DNA of 64,000 nt from contig OX439006.1 of the NCBI GenBank assembly GCA_949316495.1, forward strand, positions 50,013,939-50,077,938, in the 5' to 3' direction. Shown here piece after piece: positions 11,128-23,200 of the stretch. Within the stretch, counting starts at the first letter, position 1. Every line of letters begins with the position of its first letter. Position numbers and translations under genes: made by a program. A model generated the notes under the pieces. That model saw only the letters and a list, made by a program, of their open reading frames with translations. It made no database searches and was not told the DNA's origin. This DNA is from Amphiduros pacificus. Its lineage: Eukaryota; Annelida; Polychaeta; Phyllodocida; Hesionidae.

Positions 11128-12829
11128 TATTCACTCGTGTGACTCAGTAGATCCAAGACAAATATTTTAAAAAACATTTTGAATGGTGAACATATGCGAA
11201 GGCTTATCTCTTTGGATGATCAAAGAGACATATTGTTGCCGCCTAAATGTAAATCCTTGTGATTTACTTCAACTTTCATGTTTTCAACCTCTGAAAACAT
11301 TGACTAGATCATTGGGCAATGTAAATACTTTGTACTTTATAAAAATATTTTATTTTGATCCGCTTATAATCAGATGGATGTGTTGTAAATCACAGAAACG
11401 AATGGGTAGTTAGAATATGTGAATATTACACTTCTAAAAATATGTTCAATCATTACTCAACTGTTGAATGTATATTTTTGCATGGTACCATGATACCTTC
11501 AAAAGGGAAGGAAAATTGTCGAGTCTGAAATGTAGCAAATTAAACATGACATTATTTCCTTAATGCAAATCAGATAGGGCATCCAATCCCGGTGTCTATC
11601 TGACCTCATTCAGCCCAAACAGTAGTGAAAACGGTTTTTAAAACAAATCAAATTATTTTGAAAGTAATTGCCATTTTGATATCAGATATATACTTTATAT
11701 AGAACATTATTGATTATAGAGTCAATAGTGGTGCTAGTATTATTTGATTCATAGAAATCTGAAAAAAGCTGAAACAGCATCTAGAATGTTTGACCAATGC
11801 CATGTTAATTCTTCTCTTTGTCACCTGCATCTGTAGGGATGACCAATTACACCCTCACTTTTATATTTCAATACTTACCCGAGCCTAACATTGCTTGATA
11901 TTCTACCCTAATGATATATCTCTTGTATAAAAACAAGGAAGCCTGTGATCCTGTTGGGGAGAATGTACAATTAATAATGGCCCTCAAACTATTTCAATGA
12001 TGTGCTTGCTGGAGTGAACGCTTTCAATTACTCGTATGTAAACTTTATAGAGCAACACATTGCTCTTCTGAATTGAAATTCCAAAGGAATATATAGATAT
12101 ACATGTTAAACATTCTCTTACTCGAGCTTTAAAATCCATAAGAATTGATTTTTTTCAAACGTAGAATAAAATCATACATTTTGGCTAATCTTTGCTAAGA
12201 TACTACAGCATGGAGGGCAAAAAGCTAACGATTTCATGATACAATAGATTGATTTTAAACTTCGACTAAGTTGGCCAAAATATAATCTAATTATGTATAT
12301 TATATGCTTTTTCTGCCTGCATTATTTTAGTCTTTCGCCAAGTTTGAAAGTCTTGGAGTTTATGTAAGTGGGATATAGATTTGAAATTCAAGAGGAAAAT
12401 AAATAGCTGATGATACTACATGATTTCTGGCTAATACTTAATTCATTACAGTCACAAAATATTACACAGTTTCATGGACAGAATTACAAATTATATTGAA
12501 TTAAAATCACTGCCAGTAAACAACCCCAGACAATAATAAATGGGATAGAATGTATTTGAGTTGTAATAAAAAGAACCTAAATCCCCCCCCCCCAAAAAAA
12601 AAAAGTAATGATACAAGATATAGACTTGGATAAAGGGAGGTGCTACTAAAATCAAATACTTCTCAGATGAGCATTGTGACTTCCTGGGTTACAATGCGAT
12701 ACAACAGGAGTATCAAGTCTATCATGTCATGATACATTGAATTATGCCCTGTAATAAAAGGCTCACAGATATAACTGTATAGCCAATCAGCAAATGTGAC
12801 TGTTGGGTGAAACAAGTAACATATTACAC
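11128..12829. other. TLR 3' flank and intergenic, no gene seen
   Basis: AT-rich DNA that presumably starts with the TLR 3' UTR. A homopolymer C/A run lies at 12584-12604. No RNA gene or clear repeat was seen. Confidence 0.45.
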
Positions 12830-13138
12830 TTTACGCCATTATGTTCGTTTCGTTTTTGGCGTGGTGGCAGCTGTTAGGATCCATGCCTACTTGTTCCTGA
12901 ACACTCCAGGGATATTCCAGACCAGTGGATAAGCAAACCCAGTAACCTGGTGAACTTTAATAGCACTTTGACTGTGTGGTAATTTCCATTCACTGCATGA
13001 AAACACAAATCACCCAGATTGGTTTGTTGACAGATGTCCCAAAAGTTCATGTGTGACTTTGAGTACCATATCAGTGTATTCCAAGCATCATAAGAACATT
13101 TTTGTCTTTGAGTACTATACCTGAGTATTCCAGGCATC

Positions 13139-14020
13139 ATGGCTAGTCAAAGAGCCCCCAAACAGTGGCAACTCACTAAGACAGAAACAACCAACTCTGT
13201 GGAGAGTTGGAGACAGAACCTTATGTACATTTTTTCACTGGACAACACATTCTCAGCATTTCTTGACCCCGATTTCACATGGCAAAAGAAGTCTGCTCAA
13301 AACTCTAACAGAGGCTTTACTAGTGATGGGGCAGATGTTATCGGCGGTCGTACAGCAGCCCAAAAATGTGCCCAGTTAGAGATGATGTTGGGGCAAATTG
13401 CAAATTACTGTACCATAATTTCCAGGAATACTATAGTGAAAAATTCAACCAGCCTCAGAGACATTTGGCAGAAAATACGTGAGCACTATGGGTTTCAGTC
13501 AACTGGATCATATTTTCTGGACCTTTCGTCTATTACACTGAAACCTGATGAACGCCCCGAGGATCTGTACCAGAGACTCGTGGCCTTTTTTGATGACTGT
13601 GAGTGGAGGCCTCACTCACCATGGGGAGAGGGTCACTCAGGACGAGGACATGAGCCCCACACTCGAGAACACTATTGTCTACCTTTGGCTCCAACTGGTT
13701 CATCCTGGTCTCCCCCAACTCATTAAACAGAAATACGGCTCAGAGCTGCGCCACAAGACAATTTCCTCCCTAAAGCTTGAGATCTCACAGTCACTCACAA
13801 CCCTCCTAGATGAGCTCCGGTGCATAGAGGATAGTAAGGCCATGCGAGCTGTTTCACGCAGACCCCAGTCCCAGTCCCTCCCAACCAGGTTCAAGGCTAC
13901 TACAAAGAAACGTCCCAAGTCCTGTTGTCTCTGCAAGGCTTCAGGTCGCCCTTGGAGCAGCCATTTCCTGTCAGAATGCACATACCTACCAGACTCTGAC
14001 AGGAAGTACTTTGGAATCTC
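13139..14020 (+). pseudogene. gag-like region of the gypsy fossil
   Basis: The start [16 protein letters not shown] and the following ENWRQNL-type text resemble gag polyproteins of a gypsy group common in marine invertebrates. A zinc knuckle of spacing CX2CX9HX4C lies at about 13921-13980, longer than the classic CX2CX4HX4C. The same spacing occurs in the 33 kb fossil, so it is a family trait. Part of a broken element. Confidence 0.75.
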
Positions 14021-14149
14021 ACGACTCATTCTGGAGGAGGACGGTGAAGGTGAAGAGGAGGATTACTATTGCACACAAAGTATGCCTGATGATGATGAAC
14101 CAGAACCGGTGCCTTCAGCTCGAAGGGTGGACGTGGTCCAAAGCCCTTA

Positions 14150-17100
14150 CATGACCACTTATTTCAACAACCTTCCAGTTCGCATCACCCTAGACACTGG
14201 TGCTACAACAAATATGGTCCTGGCTTCCTTTGCGTGTGCTATCAACTTGCCCATCAAGCGTACTAGACAAAAAGCACGACAGGCGGACGGTGTGACCCCC
14301 CTAGAGGTGACAGGAGAAGTACACTGTGTTGTGTCTCGGAAGGGACAGACATTCAGTCTGGATGCTCTTGTAGTAAAACAACTTGATGTTGATGTCCTGG
14401 CAGGAAACCCCTTCCTTGTCAAAAATGACATCGGAGTATTACCAGCTAGAAGCCAGATTCTCATAGGTGATGACGTCATATCCTACGGTCCCCAAAAAGA
14501 GGTCCATACCAGCGCTGTTAGACGTACACAGTCCTACCTACTGAGAGCCCCCCCACAACAGACAACCATTTTACCAGGAGAATGCCTTGATGTTCACACC
14601 CCAAATTACACTGATCCAGATGGTGAATGGGCCCTGGAGCCAAGACTTGACTCTCCCCTCAACCAGCATCAGAAGCCAGAAAGGGTTTGGCCTCAGCCCC
14701 AAGAGATCACTTCTGTTGATAATGTACTGAGATTGAAAAATGACTCTGGTGAGCCTATTCTCCTCAAGCGCAATGAGCACTTCTGCCAGATTAGAGCCCT
14801 GTCATCACCAGATCCCAGCCAAGCCCCAGATAATGAGCCCAACCCAAAGTTTAAGGTCAAGCTTTCACTGCAACCCCCATTCTCATCTGAAATCAGAGTG
14901 GACCCTGATAATATCCTGTCAGACAACATGAAGCAGAAGTTCCAGGACCTCAATTATCAGTATGACTGTGTGTTCAATCCATCAATCCCAAGGTATAATG
15001 GTGCAAGTGGTCCTCTTGAAGCCACAGTCAACATGGGGCCAACACTTCCCCCACAACGGAAAGGACGTATACCTCAGTATAACAGATCCACCATGGTAGA
15101 GCTCCAAGAGAAGTTCGACGAGCTTGAGTCTTATGGAGTATTCGCCAAACCAGAGGACGTGGGTGTTGTTGTGGAATATCTCAACCCATCATTTCTTGTC
15201 AGAAAGCCCAATGGTGGAAGCCGCTTGGTAACGTCCTTCGGCGAAGTAGGGAAGTACAGCAAACCGCCACCCGCTCTCATGCCAAATGTAGATTCTGTTC
15301 TACGGGATATTTCCAAATGGAGGTACATAATTGTGACGGACTTGTCCAAATCCTTTTATCAAATCCCACTTGCCCATTCATCAATGAAATACTGTGGTGT
15401 GGTGACACCCTTTAAGGGTGTTAGAGTGTACACGAGGTCAGCAATGGGCATGCCTGGATCGGAGACCTACCTTGAAGAACTCCTCTCCAGGGTGGTGGGG
15501 GATCTTATTCAGGAGGGTCGCCTTGCCAAAATAGCTGATGACATGTTTTGTGGTGGTGACACCCCTGAGGAAGCACTCTACAATTGGGGCCTACTGCTGG
15601 CTAGGCTGAAGGAGAACAATCTTGGCATCTCTGCACCCAAGACCGTCATTTGCCCTCGATCCACAACCACAATGGGATGGATCTGGTCCAGTGGTACCCT
15701 GATGGCCAGTCCACACAAGGTTTCTGCTCTGGCCGCGGTGGAGCCACCTTCTACAGTGCAGGGACTCCGCTCCTTCATTGGTGCCTACAAAGTGCTCAGC
15801 AGAGTTTTGAAGAATTATGCAGAGTTACTATACCCACTAGAGCAGCTCACGGCTGGGAGAGAGTCAAAGGAGAAGTTGGAGTGGACCTCAGAACTGATTG
15901 AGTTATTCAGAGTGGCACAGAAGGCTCTGCAAACAGAACTGCAAACAGATTACCATGCCCAGAGCGGAGGATTCTCTCTGGATAGTCACTGATGCAGCTG
16001 TTGGATCCGGAGGCCTCGCTGCTACATTATATGCCCTGAGGAATGGAAAGCTGATGCTATGTGGCTTTTTCAATGCTAAACTGAAGAAACACCAAGTCAT
16101 TGGCTTCCTTGCGAAATAGAGGCCCTGGCAATCAGTGCAGCAGTACGGCAGTTTGCTCCATTCATAGTTCAGTCACATCAAGTGACTCAGGTTCTCACTG
16201 ACAGCAAGCCTTGTGTCCAGGCGTACAGTAAACTGTGTAGAGGAGAATTCTCAGCAAGCGCCAGGGTCACAACCTTCCTGGCTACTGTGAGCAGGTACCA
16301 TGTCCATGTACGCCATGTATCTGGGGCTGCCAACCTTCCATCTGATTATACCAGTCGCCATCCAGCTGAGTGCACAGATGCTAGCTGCCAAGTCTGTAAG
16401 TTTGTAGCAGCTGCGGAGGAGTCTGTAGTCCGAGGTCTATCTGTGAAAGAGGTTCTTGATGGTTCCATGAAAATGCCCTTCACAAGCCGGGCTGCCTGGT
16501 TAGCCACTCAACAGGAATGCCAATCACTCCGACGTACTCATTCACACCTCACACAGGGTACGAGACCGTCCAAGAAATCTACTAGACTGACTGATGTCAA
16601 ACGGTACCTGAGATGCGTTGTGGTTTCACGAGATGGCGTCCTTGTGGTCAGGGACGAGCAGCCATTCCAACCTCTCCGTGAGAAGATTGTCGTTCCACGC
16701 AGCATTCTTGAAGGTCTACTTACAGCCCTACACATCAAATTTCATCATCCCTCCCAAAACCAGCTCAAACAAGTATTCACACGAAGCTTCTATGCTCTGG
16801 ATCTCGATAGAGCTGTTGGTCTAGCAACTGAGTCTTGCCATCAATGCTCATCTCTGAAGTCAGTGCCGACCCATTTGCACCCCCAGACTTCCATACCACC
16901 ACCTGATGTCATTGGGGCTCAGTTTGCGGCAGATGTTGTCAAAAGACATCGCCAATTCATTCTGCTAGTACGTGAGACCGTATCCTCATTCACCACATCC
17001 TGTTTCCTTGAGAGTGAACAGCACCAGCAGTTACGCGATGGTATTTTATCATTGTGTGCCGAGCTCCGCAGTCTTGGTGATGGCGGCTGTAGGGTGAGAG

Positions 17101-17160
17101 TGGACCCTGCTCCAGGCTTCCAGGCTCTCGTGGATGACCCTCTTCTCAGGCAATATGGAG
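14150..17160 (+). pseudogene. pol-like region of the gypsy fossil
   Basis: Aspartic protease motif LDTGATTNMV is at about 14190. Reverse transcriptase has TDLSKSFYQIPL near 15340 and ADDM (in place of the usual YxDD) near 15535. RNase H follows with TDAAVGSGG near 15970, and TDSKP with an H.SGAANLPSDY-like block at 16195-16350. The integrase zinc finger H-x4-H ... C-x2-C spans about 16730-16850, followed by part of the integrase core. The parts order is protease-RT-RH-integrase, as in Ty3/gypsy. Part of a broken element. Confidence 0.8.
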
Positions 17161-17409
17161 TTACACTTAATATTGTCTATATACTGTCTATATATGTGTA
17201 TTTGATGGATATATGGAGAGGGAAAGGGAGAAAAGAGCAGTCACGCCATTATGTTCGTTCCGTTTCCCGGACTTCCTTCCGGGTTTTTGTATTGTGCAGA
17301 ATAAACGTCACAAAGTGTTTCACTCACCAAATGGACGTTTGTTGATATTTTGGCGTTATGCTTCGCTGAAATTGTGAGCATGATTTCTGGAAGATTTTGT
17401 GAAATATTG

Positions 17410-17570
17410 AACCAGGACCGGTTTCCTGGCAATATACCGATTGCCGATCTCCATGTTGTTTTTCCCCATTGAAAAGTACACACCGGAACTGTACAACTTC
17501 GCCGGAACCAGAACTATACAACTCCTCTATGTTTAATCATTGGTCGGACAGATTGGCAGGGGGCCTATTA
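17410..17570. repeat. Dispersed repeat with inverted copy at 43255-43400
   Basis: Blocks such as TTGCCGATCTCCATGTT, CCCATTGAAAAGTACACAC and AATCATTGGTC recur in reverse orientation at 43255-43400. Identity is moderate. It directly follows the gypsy fossil and may be part of that family's flank or an independent repeat. Confidence 0.6.
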
Positions 17571-17641
17571 CGATTATAAGAAGCTTGAAGAAAGCTGTAT
17601 CTTTGATTTTCCCTTTGTGGATGATAGTATACCTTCAGTAC

Positions 17642-18717
17642 TTAAGGCATTCACGAAACCTGACTTTCAGACACATTTTCTTTACATAACATGCATGTTT
17701 ATACCCTAAACAGTGGTTTTATGTAGTAGTGCCCAAAATATTCCCTGTTAACAACTTTCTGAGGCACTTGAAAGTTGATCAGTTGTCTGCTGAAACCTAC
17801 ACCAGCAATTGAACACTTTGTCAACACGCTTTGTTTAGCTGGTCTGTGATCTTGTGTAAACACCTAATGAGTTACCAGTTGTGCACCTGTCCAGCTTGGG
17901 AAACAGGGTGGAGATGTTTTGTACAATTTATCAATTTATTGCCAGGAGTATACTTCAGAACAAAATCAAATTATTTTAATATTATTTGAATCAATGAAAT
18001 AACTCATGGTTGTGAAAAATATTTTATGGTTGTGACAAATATATTATGGTTGTGAAAGATATATCATTTATGGGAAAAGTATACTATTTATTTGAAAAAT
18101 ATCTTATGCATGTGAAAACCTTTCTGTAAAAAAGGGAAGACATGACTCAAAAGCTGCATGGAATCCCCCTTAACTTAAAGGCTGTCATATTGAAAAAGTT
18201 ACATGAAACCCTTTGATCACTGGTTTGGCCTTAAATCAAAAGGACTTTGAATGGCAAAACTGTGAATGCTGATTATTGGTATCAGTAAAATTTATGATTT
18301 GACCCTCTTTGATGAAATTTGGGGTTTTTCACACCACTGAATGGGAAGGCTGCATGGATTCCACCTTAAAAGCTGGGCTGTATAGACATTTTTAAAACTT
18401 TATTTTGCAAACATACATAATATAAAAAATAATGATTTTTCTTCATTTATAACTTCATAAATATGGAAAAAAATGGCCAAAAATGTGTTGCTCCAATTTT
18501 GACAGTTCAAAGGTCAAGGTCACACAACACACTTCCTGTTTAGTACTGGCAGTACTTGGTGGTCACAAAAAATCATAATTCTCAGGGCAGATGTTCTTAA
18601 GTGGATTTCAGACAGATAGCCTGTATGTATGTCAATTTTAAGATCATATATTGTTTTCAGATACCTTAAACCACTGTAAAATCACCTGGAACCTTCCAGG
18701 TTTCATGAATGCTTTAA
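17642..18717. repeat. Possible TIR element (about 1.08 kb)
   Basis: TTAAGGCATTCACGAAACCT at the left matches, inverted, AGGTTTCATGAATGCTTTAA at the right with a few mismatches. The interior holds short tandem units of TTATGGTTGTGAAA type (about 18005-18060) and two copies of GCTGCATGGA(A/T)TCC. No coding capacity. It is probably an old non-autonomous DNA element. Confidence 0.45.
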
Positions 18718-19022
18718 CTATTGTACACTAGAGGCAGAATATTATATTTATATTCAAAAATTGATCTTTATCTATTCCTTATTGAGTTGAAGAAAGTGTT
18801 CATCATTCATAACTGAGAGCAATAATAAATATTGCTCTCAGTTCAAACAATATACTCTTCCAGCCTCACTCGATAAAAAATATATCTTTATTTCAGGAAC
18901 TAATATAACTCTTGCCCTTCACTAATTCAAACACATTACATCAGCGCAAAAATAGCAACCTGGGGCTTGACGAGTATCTCAAGATTTGTGTTCCACATTA
19001 AAAACCTTTGACTGTTACCCCC
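18718..19022. other. Gap, nothing recognised
   Basis: AT-rich sequence with no gene or repeat that I can define. Confidence 0.4.
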
Positions 19023-19557
19023 GGGGGGGGGGGGTTACTCTCATAGTCAGCGTTACCGGGGAAGCTGGGCTAAATAGGGTCCTTTTCGCTGATATTTTCC
19101 CTAAAACAGGGTACTATTTTTCAAATTTCTCCCTAAAACAGTGATCACAATCCCCCTTTCCCAATCTCCCCCTTCTGCATCATCCCTAAATGAGGGTATA
19201 AAAAATTCAGCTAGTCCTAAATCAGGGTAGCAATAATGATAGAATATTTCCCTAAATCAGGCTCTGGGGTTTTCAGTTCCATCCGGGTTAAGATATTTTA
19301 TCATTTTCCCTAAAACAGGGTTCTGTTTTTCAAATTTCTCCCTAAAAATAGGATCACAATCCCCTTTTCAAATCTCCTCCCTCTGCATCATCCCTAAATG
19401 AGGGTATCAAAAATTCAGCTAGTCCTAAATCAGGGTACCAAATTTCAGCTAGTCCTAAATCAGGGTACCAATAATGATAGAATATTTCCCTAATTCAGGC
19501 TCTGAGGTTTTCAGTTCCATCCCAGCCTCCGCGGGTTAAATCATGAGAGTACCCCTG
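19023..19557. repeat. Inverted-end element with a tandem core of CCCTAAA...AGGG units
   Basis: The ends are inverted: GGGGTTACTCTCAT at the left and ATGAGAGTACCCC at the right. The core is a roughly 230-bp unit present twice, made of small near-palindromes such as CCCTAAAACAGGG, CCCTAAATGAGGG and CCTAAATCAGG. It lies just downstream of the sulfatase stop codon. Confidence 0.6.
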
Positions 19558-19680
19558 TTACGATCCCTTATGAACCCTTTTTATGCTGTGAGGGTCCTTC
19601 CTTGAGGGAGGCAGTTGAAGCTCAGTCAACAAAGGTCAAGGCGTATAAGAAATAAAACTTTTAAAACATATTTTAATGCG

Positions 19681-20225
19681 TCATATTGAATTACACAGAA
19701 TGATGATTATTAAATACATATATGACGTTTGCTGGAACATTTTGCTGGCTGTGCTCGGACTGATAGTGGTTCGGTTTGATTCGTCCGGAAGAGCCTTCCT
19801 CCAACCATCATTGAGTACTTTGCGAAGTTCTTCCACTATTTCCTTATAATTAATATCATCAATTACATTTTTATTTTCGGCAGGATCTTTGATATGATCG
19901 TACAATTCCTCTGCAAAAACTCTGCTAAAATCAGGTCTGCTTAGCTTTTTGTTGAACTTCACCCATTGATTGAAACGGTATTTGTCTGTTCTGATACTGT
20001 AACCCATGGCTTGAGTGTTCCCATTGAAGGTAGCGGCCTGCTGGGAGAAGGCCGCGGTCTTCCACGCCGCATCCGGATTCTCTATCAAGTATTTCAGACT
20101 GACTCCTTCGTGACAGGCAAATGTAGTCCTGTCTGCCTCTGTCGGACACCTGCTGTATGATGCATCCTCCACACCAGATAAATCCACTAACGTTGGGAAT
20201 ATATCTACGAATTCTACCAGCTTGT
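19681..20225 (-). CDS. IDS: IDS-like gene, last coding exon
   Basis: The acceptor AAATTCAG precedes ACAAGCTG (phase 1). The exon encodes DKLVEFVDIFPTLVDL through MGYSIRTDKYRFNQW and ELYDHIKDPAENKN, the sulfatase C-terminal subdomain, and ends in TGA. ATTAAA lies only a few bases beyond the stop and could serve as a variant polyadenylation signal. This is weak evidence. Confidence 0.92.
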
Positions 20226-23200
20226 CTGAATTTAAAGAAAATTAACAATTATAATCTAATGATGATTAACTACTCCATTGTTAAATGTCGGAGATCCTTT
20301 TTAGCTATGCGCAGCACACTTTCTGCAATAATGGGGAATAATTTTTCTGTCATTCTGTCCGTCAACTTTGATCTTCTGAAACTACTAATTACTAATTAGT
20401 AGGAAAGATATTGCATTACAAGGGACTAATTCTATCTTTTTTCATTCGGCTCAAATTTGTTTCCATTTTGTTAAGACGGTTTCAAAAATCTAATAGTTAC
20501 CACTGACTTGTCAATGAGGCGGCCATTTTGAATTACATTACAAATATTAGCCAATGAGAATCGAGATAAAAAGTTGGGCCAAGTTCATTATGTACCATAC
20601 ATTTTGATTGGTAAAAAAAACCAACATTGATCAGTATAGTCCTATGGCCTTTGGCCTATGTTTCAAGTATTGTTTTAGTTGTAGTATTACTTGTTAATTC
20701 AATTATATTGAGTCATTGAAGATTGTTGTTTTTTTTAAAGGTTAGACTAATATAGTTACCAGAAGTGAAGCCATTATCGGTGAGGCCTGGGACTCGCATA
20801 ATGTAAGGAGTACGCAGAGACACCTCAAACACAGTGTTCTTACACCACGTGGCATGGTCTCCTGCAACGGAAACAAGCAGAGCTATATATTACACAATAC
20901 GTGAATAATCCTAAAACTCATCTCTAATGTAAATGGTTGTAACAGTCAAATTGCTGCTAATTTATTTACAGCAAAAGTTGTTGACAGCACAGTTACCAGC
21001 ATATTAAAAGCAACCTCAATTTTATAAGCATATTAAAAGCAACCTCAATTTTATATGCATATTAAAAGCAACCTCAATTTTATCATAGTGTATCTCCAGG
21101 AACTTTTGCTGTAAAAAGAAAGTTTGAGTCAATAGTAATTATTACAATAAAATATTAAAAATCTTAATTTGCTTTCATCAGTTTTATTAGCGTTGATTAA
21201 CTAGGTAATGGACCGTACATTTACAATTGTAGCAGCAGATCTTCCCAGAAATCACAGGAGATACCTCCCAAGAGATCTCTCTCATGACCTTCGTTAAAGG
21301 TGGAAGTTCCAAATTCCATTACTGGCAGCTGCAGGGTGAGCATATGTTGTATTAAAGTGGATTGGATTCAAACAATTATGGCTTCTCTAGATATGCAGAT
21401 AAACAAGTGACAAAAAGTGCATAGAAATAGCTTTAAAAAATGTAAGTACATATTGAAAAACATTGAGAGAAACAACTCATTAAAAGATTTTCACCTTTCT
21501 CAGATGGGAGCAAAATATTCCCGTTAGGTAAAATCTCAGGATAAGTTGAATTAAATATGCTTTGACATATTTAAATATGCTTTGACATATTTATAATTTC
21601 AACTGATTACTCACCCAGTTGCCACCCGTGATCTCCAATAAACACTACAATAGTATCATTTGCAAGGCCGACCTGGTCCAGTTTGTCCATCAACTTTCCA
21701 AACAGACTATCCACATAGGAGACGGTAGAGTAATACGCCCTCCTCAGTTCCAGTGCTTTGCTGTCTGGCAGACTTGTGTTGAAGGACCCATCATAGCCTT
21801 GTGATGCCAGAGCTGATATGTCCTGTAACATAAAGACACTCAGCTTTTATTCTCAACTAAATGTATACATTTACTTGTAGTTATCAGTAAACATTTTATT
21901 TACATGCACTTCCTGTGCATGTTACATTCCATCCTTTAAACCTCAATGTTTTTATTTGAAAATTAATATCTTTCCACGTGAAATGATGGCATCGCCCATT
22001 AAGAAATGGACACTCTCAAGCTTTATCTCATCTCTAGTCAATATTCCTCTATTAAGGTTCATGTGCACTGTAAATAGTTGTTTCTATAAATTTGCTATTA
22101 ATTTACAGCAAATGATGTGGGCAATAGTTACTAGAGTTGCAGATTAACAACCACTTCTTCGGCCATGCATCTGCAGTGGCTTTTGCTGTAGCATTTTACA
22201 GAACTTATTAATAAATTTCATTTGCGTGGTTAAATGATTTATCAGGAACTTCCAGTTGACATGTTTGCTATTCACAAGGCAGGCTTACAAAAGCTTATAT
22301 CACTACTAATTTGGTGTGAACAAATTTCAACTGTCAATAAAGATGAGTAAATTTACAATTGAAAGTTGGGAGACCATGGCCTTCAGTATATGACATAAAG
22401 AGATATCCTGAAAAATCCTCCAATTTGGAAAATCTGAAAAGTAGATACTTTCACATCAAAATTATATTCTATTTCCGATAAATTATCATGTGATCAGATA
22501 TATATCAATGGTCTTATAGACCTTTGCTAAATCTATTTCCATTGGAAATACTAAGGTCGAGGATCTGTCTGTTCATTGACCCCTTGGGTCCTATTTTAAA
22601 AGATTTGTCAAAATGATCTTTATAGTCTACGAGGAGAATTCATTTCAAAAGTTGAAGTGATATGCTACATTACGAATACGCTGACAGACAGGATAAAAGA
22701 GTGAGTTGACAATAGGTCTGGAATTTCGAGGTAAAATCAAAGTCAGTATCGTAAACATAAATTAATCTAACAAAAGGTTCACGACCCAGTCAAACATTAT
22801 TGCTTAGGATGGAGTACAAGCGCAAATTATCAAGACAGTTGTGAAAAGTGCATTCCTGATAACAAAGTCTTGTCATTCATAACGTTTAGAAGTTGAAAAG
22901 TATTTTGCTGCCCTCCATTTGCCCAAAACTTGACAATTATTATATTTTGAACCATTTTTTCTAACCTCCAAATGTAATGTGAACTTTTGATTATTGGATT
23001 AAAACCTAATAGAAAATGTCAAATTGGTTTGTTTATTGTGAACAGTTACAATTGGAACATCTGGGTATAATGATCATTTTTGCAGTTGTATAACTTATAC
23101 CTGGTAATTTCGGAGTTCTGCGAAGTTGAACCACGCTTCTTCTGGGAAACCCGAGGGCACATATGGATTATCTGCTAAGACAACCTCATTTTCTGGATAA

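Larger units (their letters stand above)
12830..17352 (+). mobile_element. Ty3/gypsy LTR retrotransposon fossil
   Basis: The parts appear in the normal gypsy order: gag-like region, zinc knuckle, protease, reverse transcriptase, RNase H and integrase. A short segment CGCCATTATGTTCGTT occurs at both ends (about 12835 and 17247), as does a TTTTGGCG end (about 12853 and 17345). These are probably LTR remnants. GTGGTGGCAG follows the left one, where a primer-binding site would be expected. The element is broken, with about three breaks plus reduced ends. It shares protein-level similarity with the minus-strand fossil at 32637-34165. Moderate decay suggests middle age. Exact LTR limits are unresolved. 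Confidence 0.85.

Noticed and set aside
21195-21345. Possible extra IDS exon between exons 2 and 3
   Set aside because: The minus-strand translation does not resemble sulfatase sequence, and exons 2 and 3 already join in phase.
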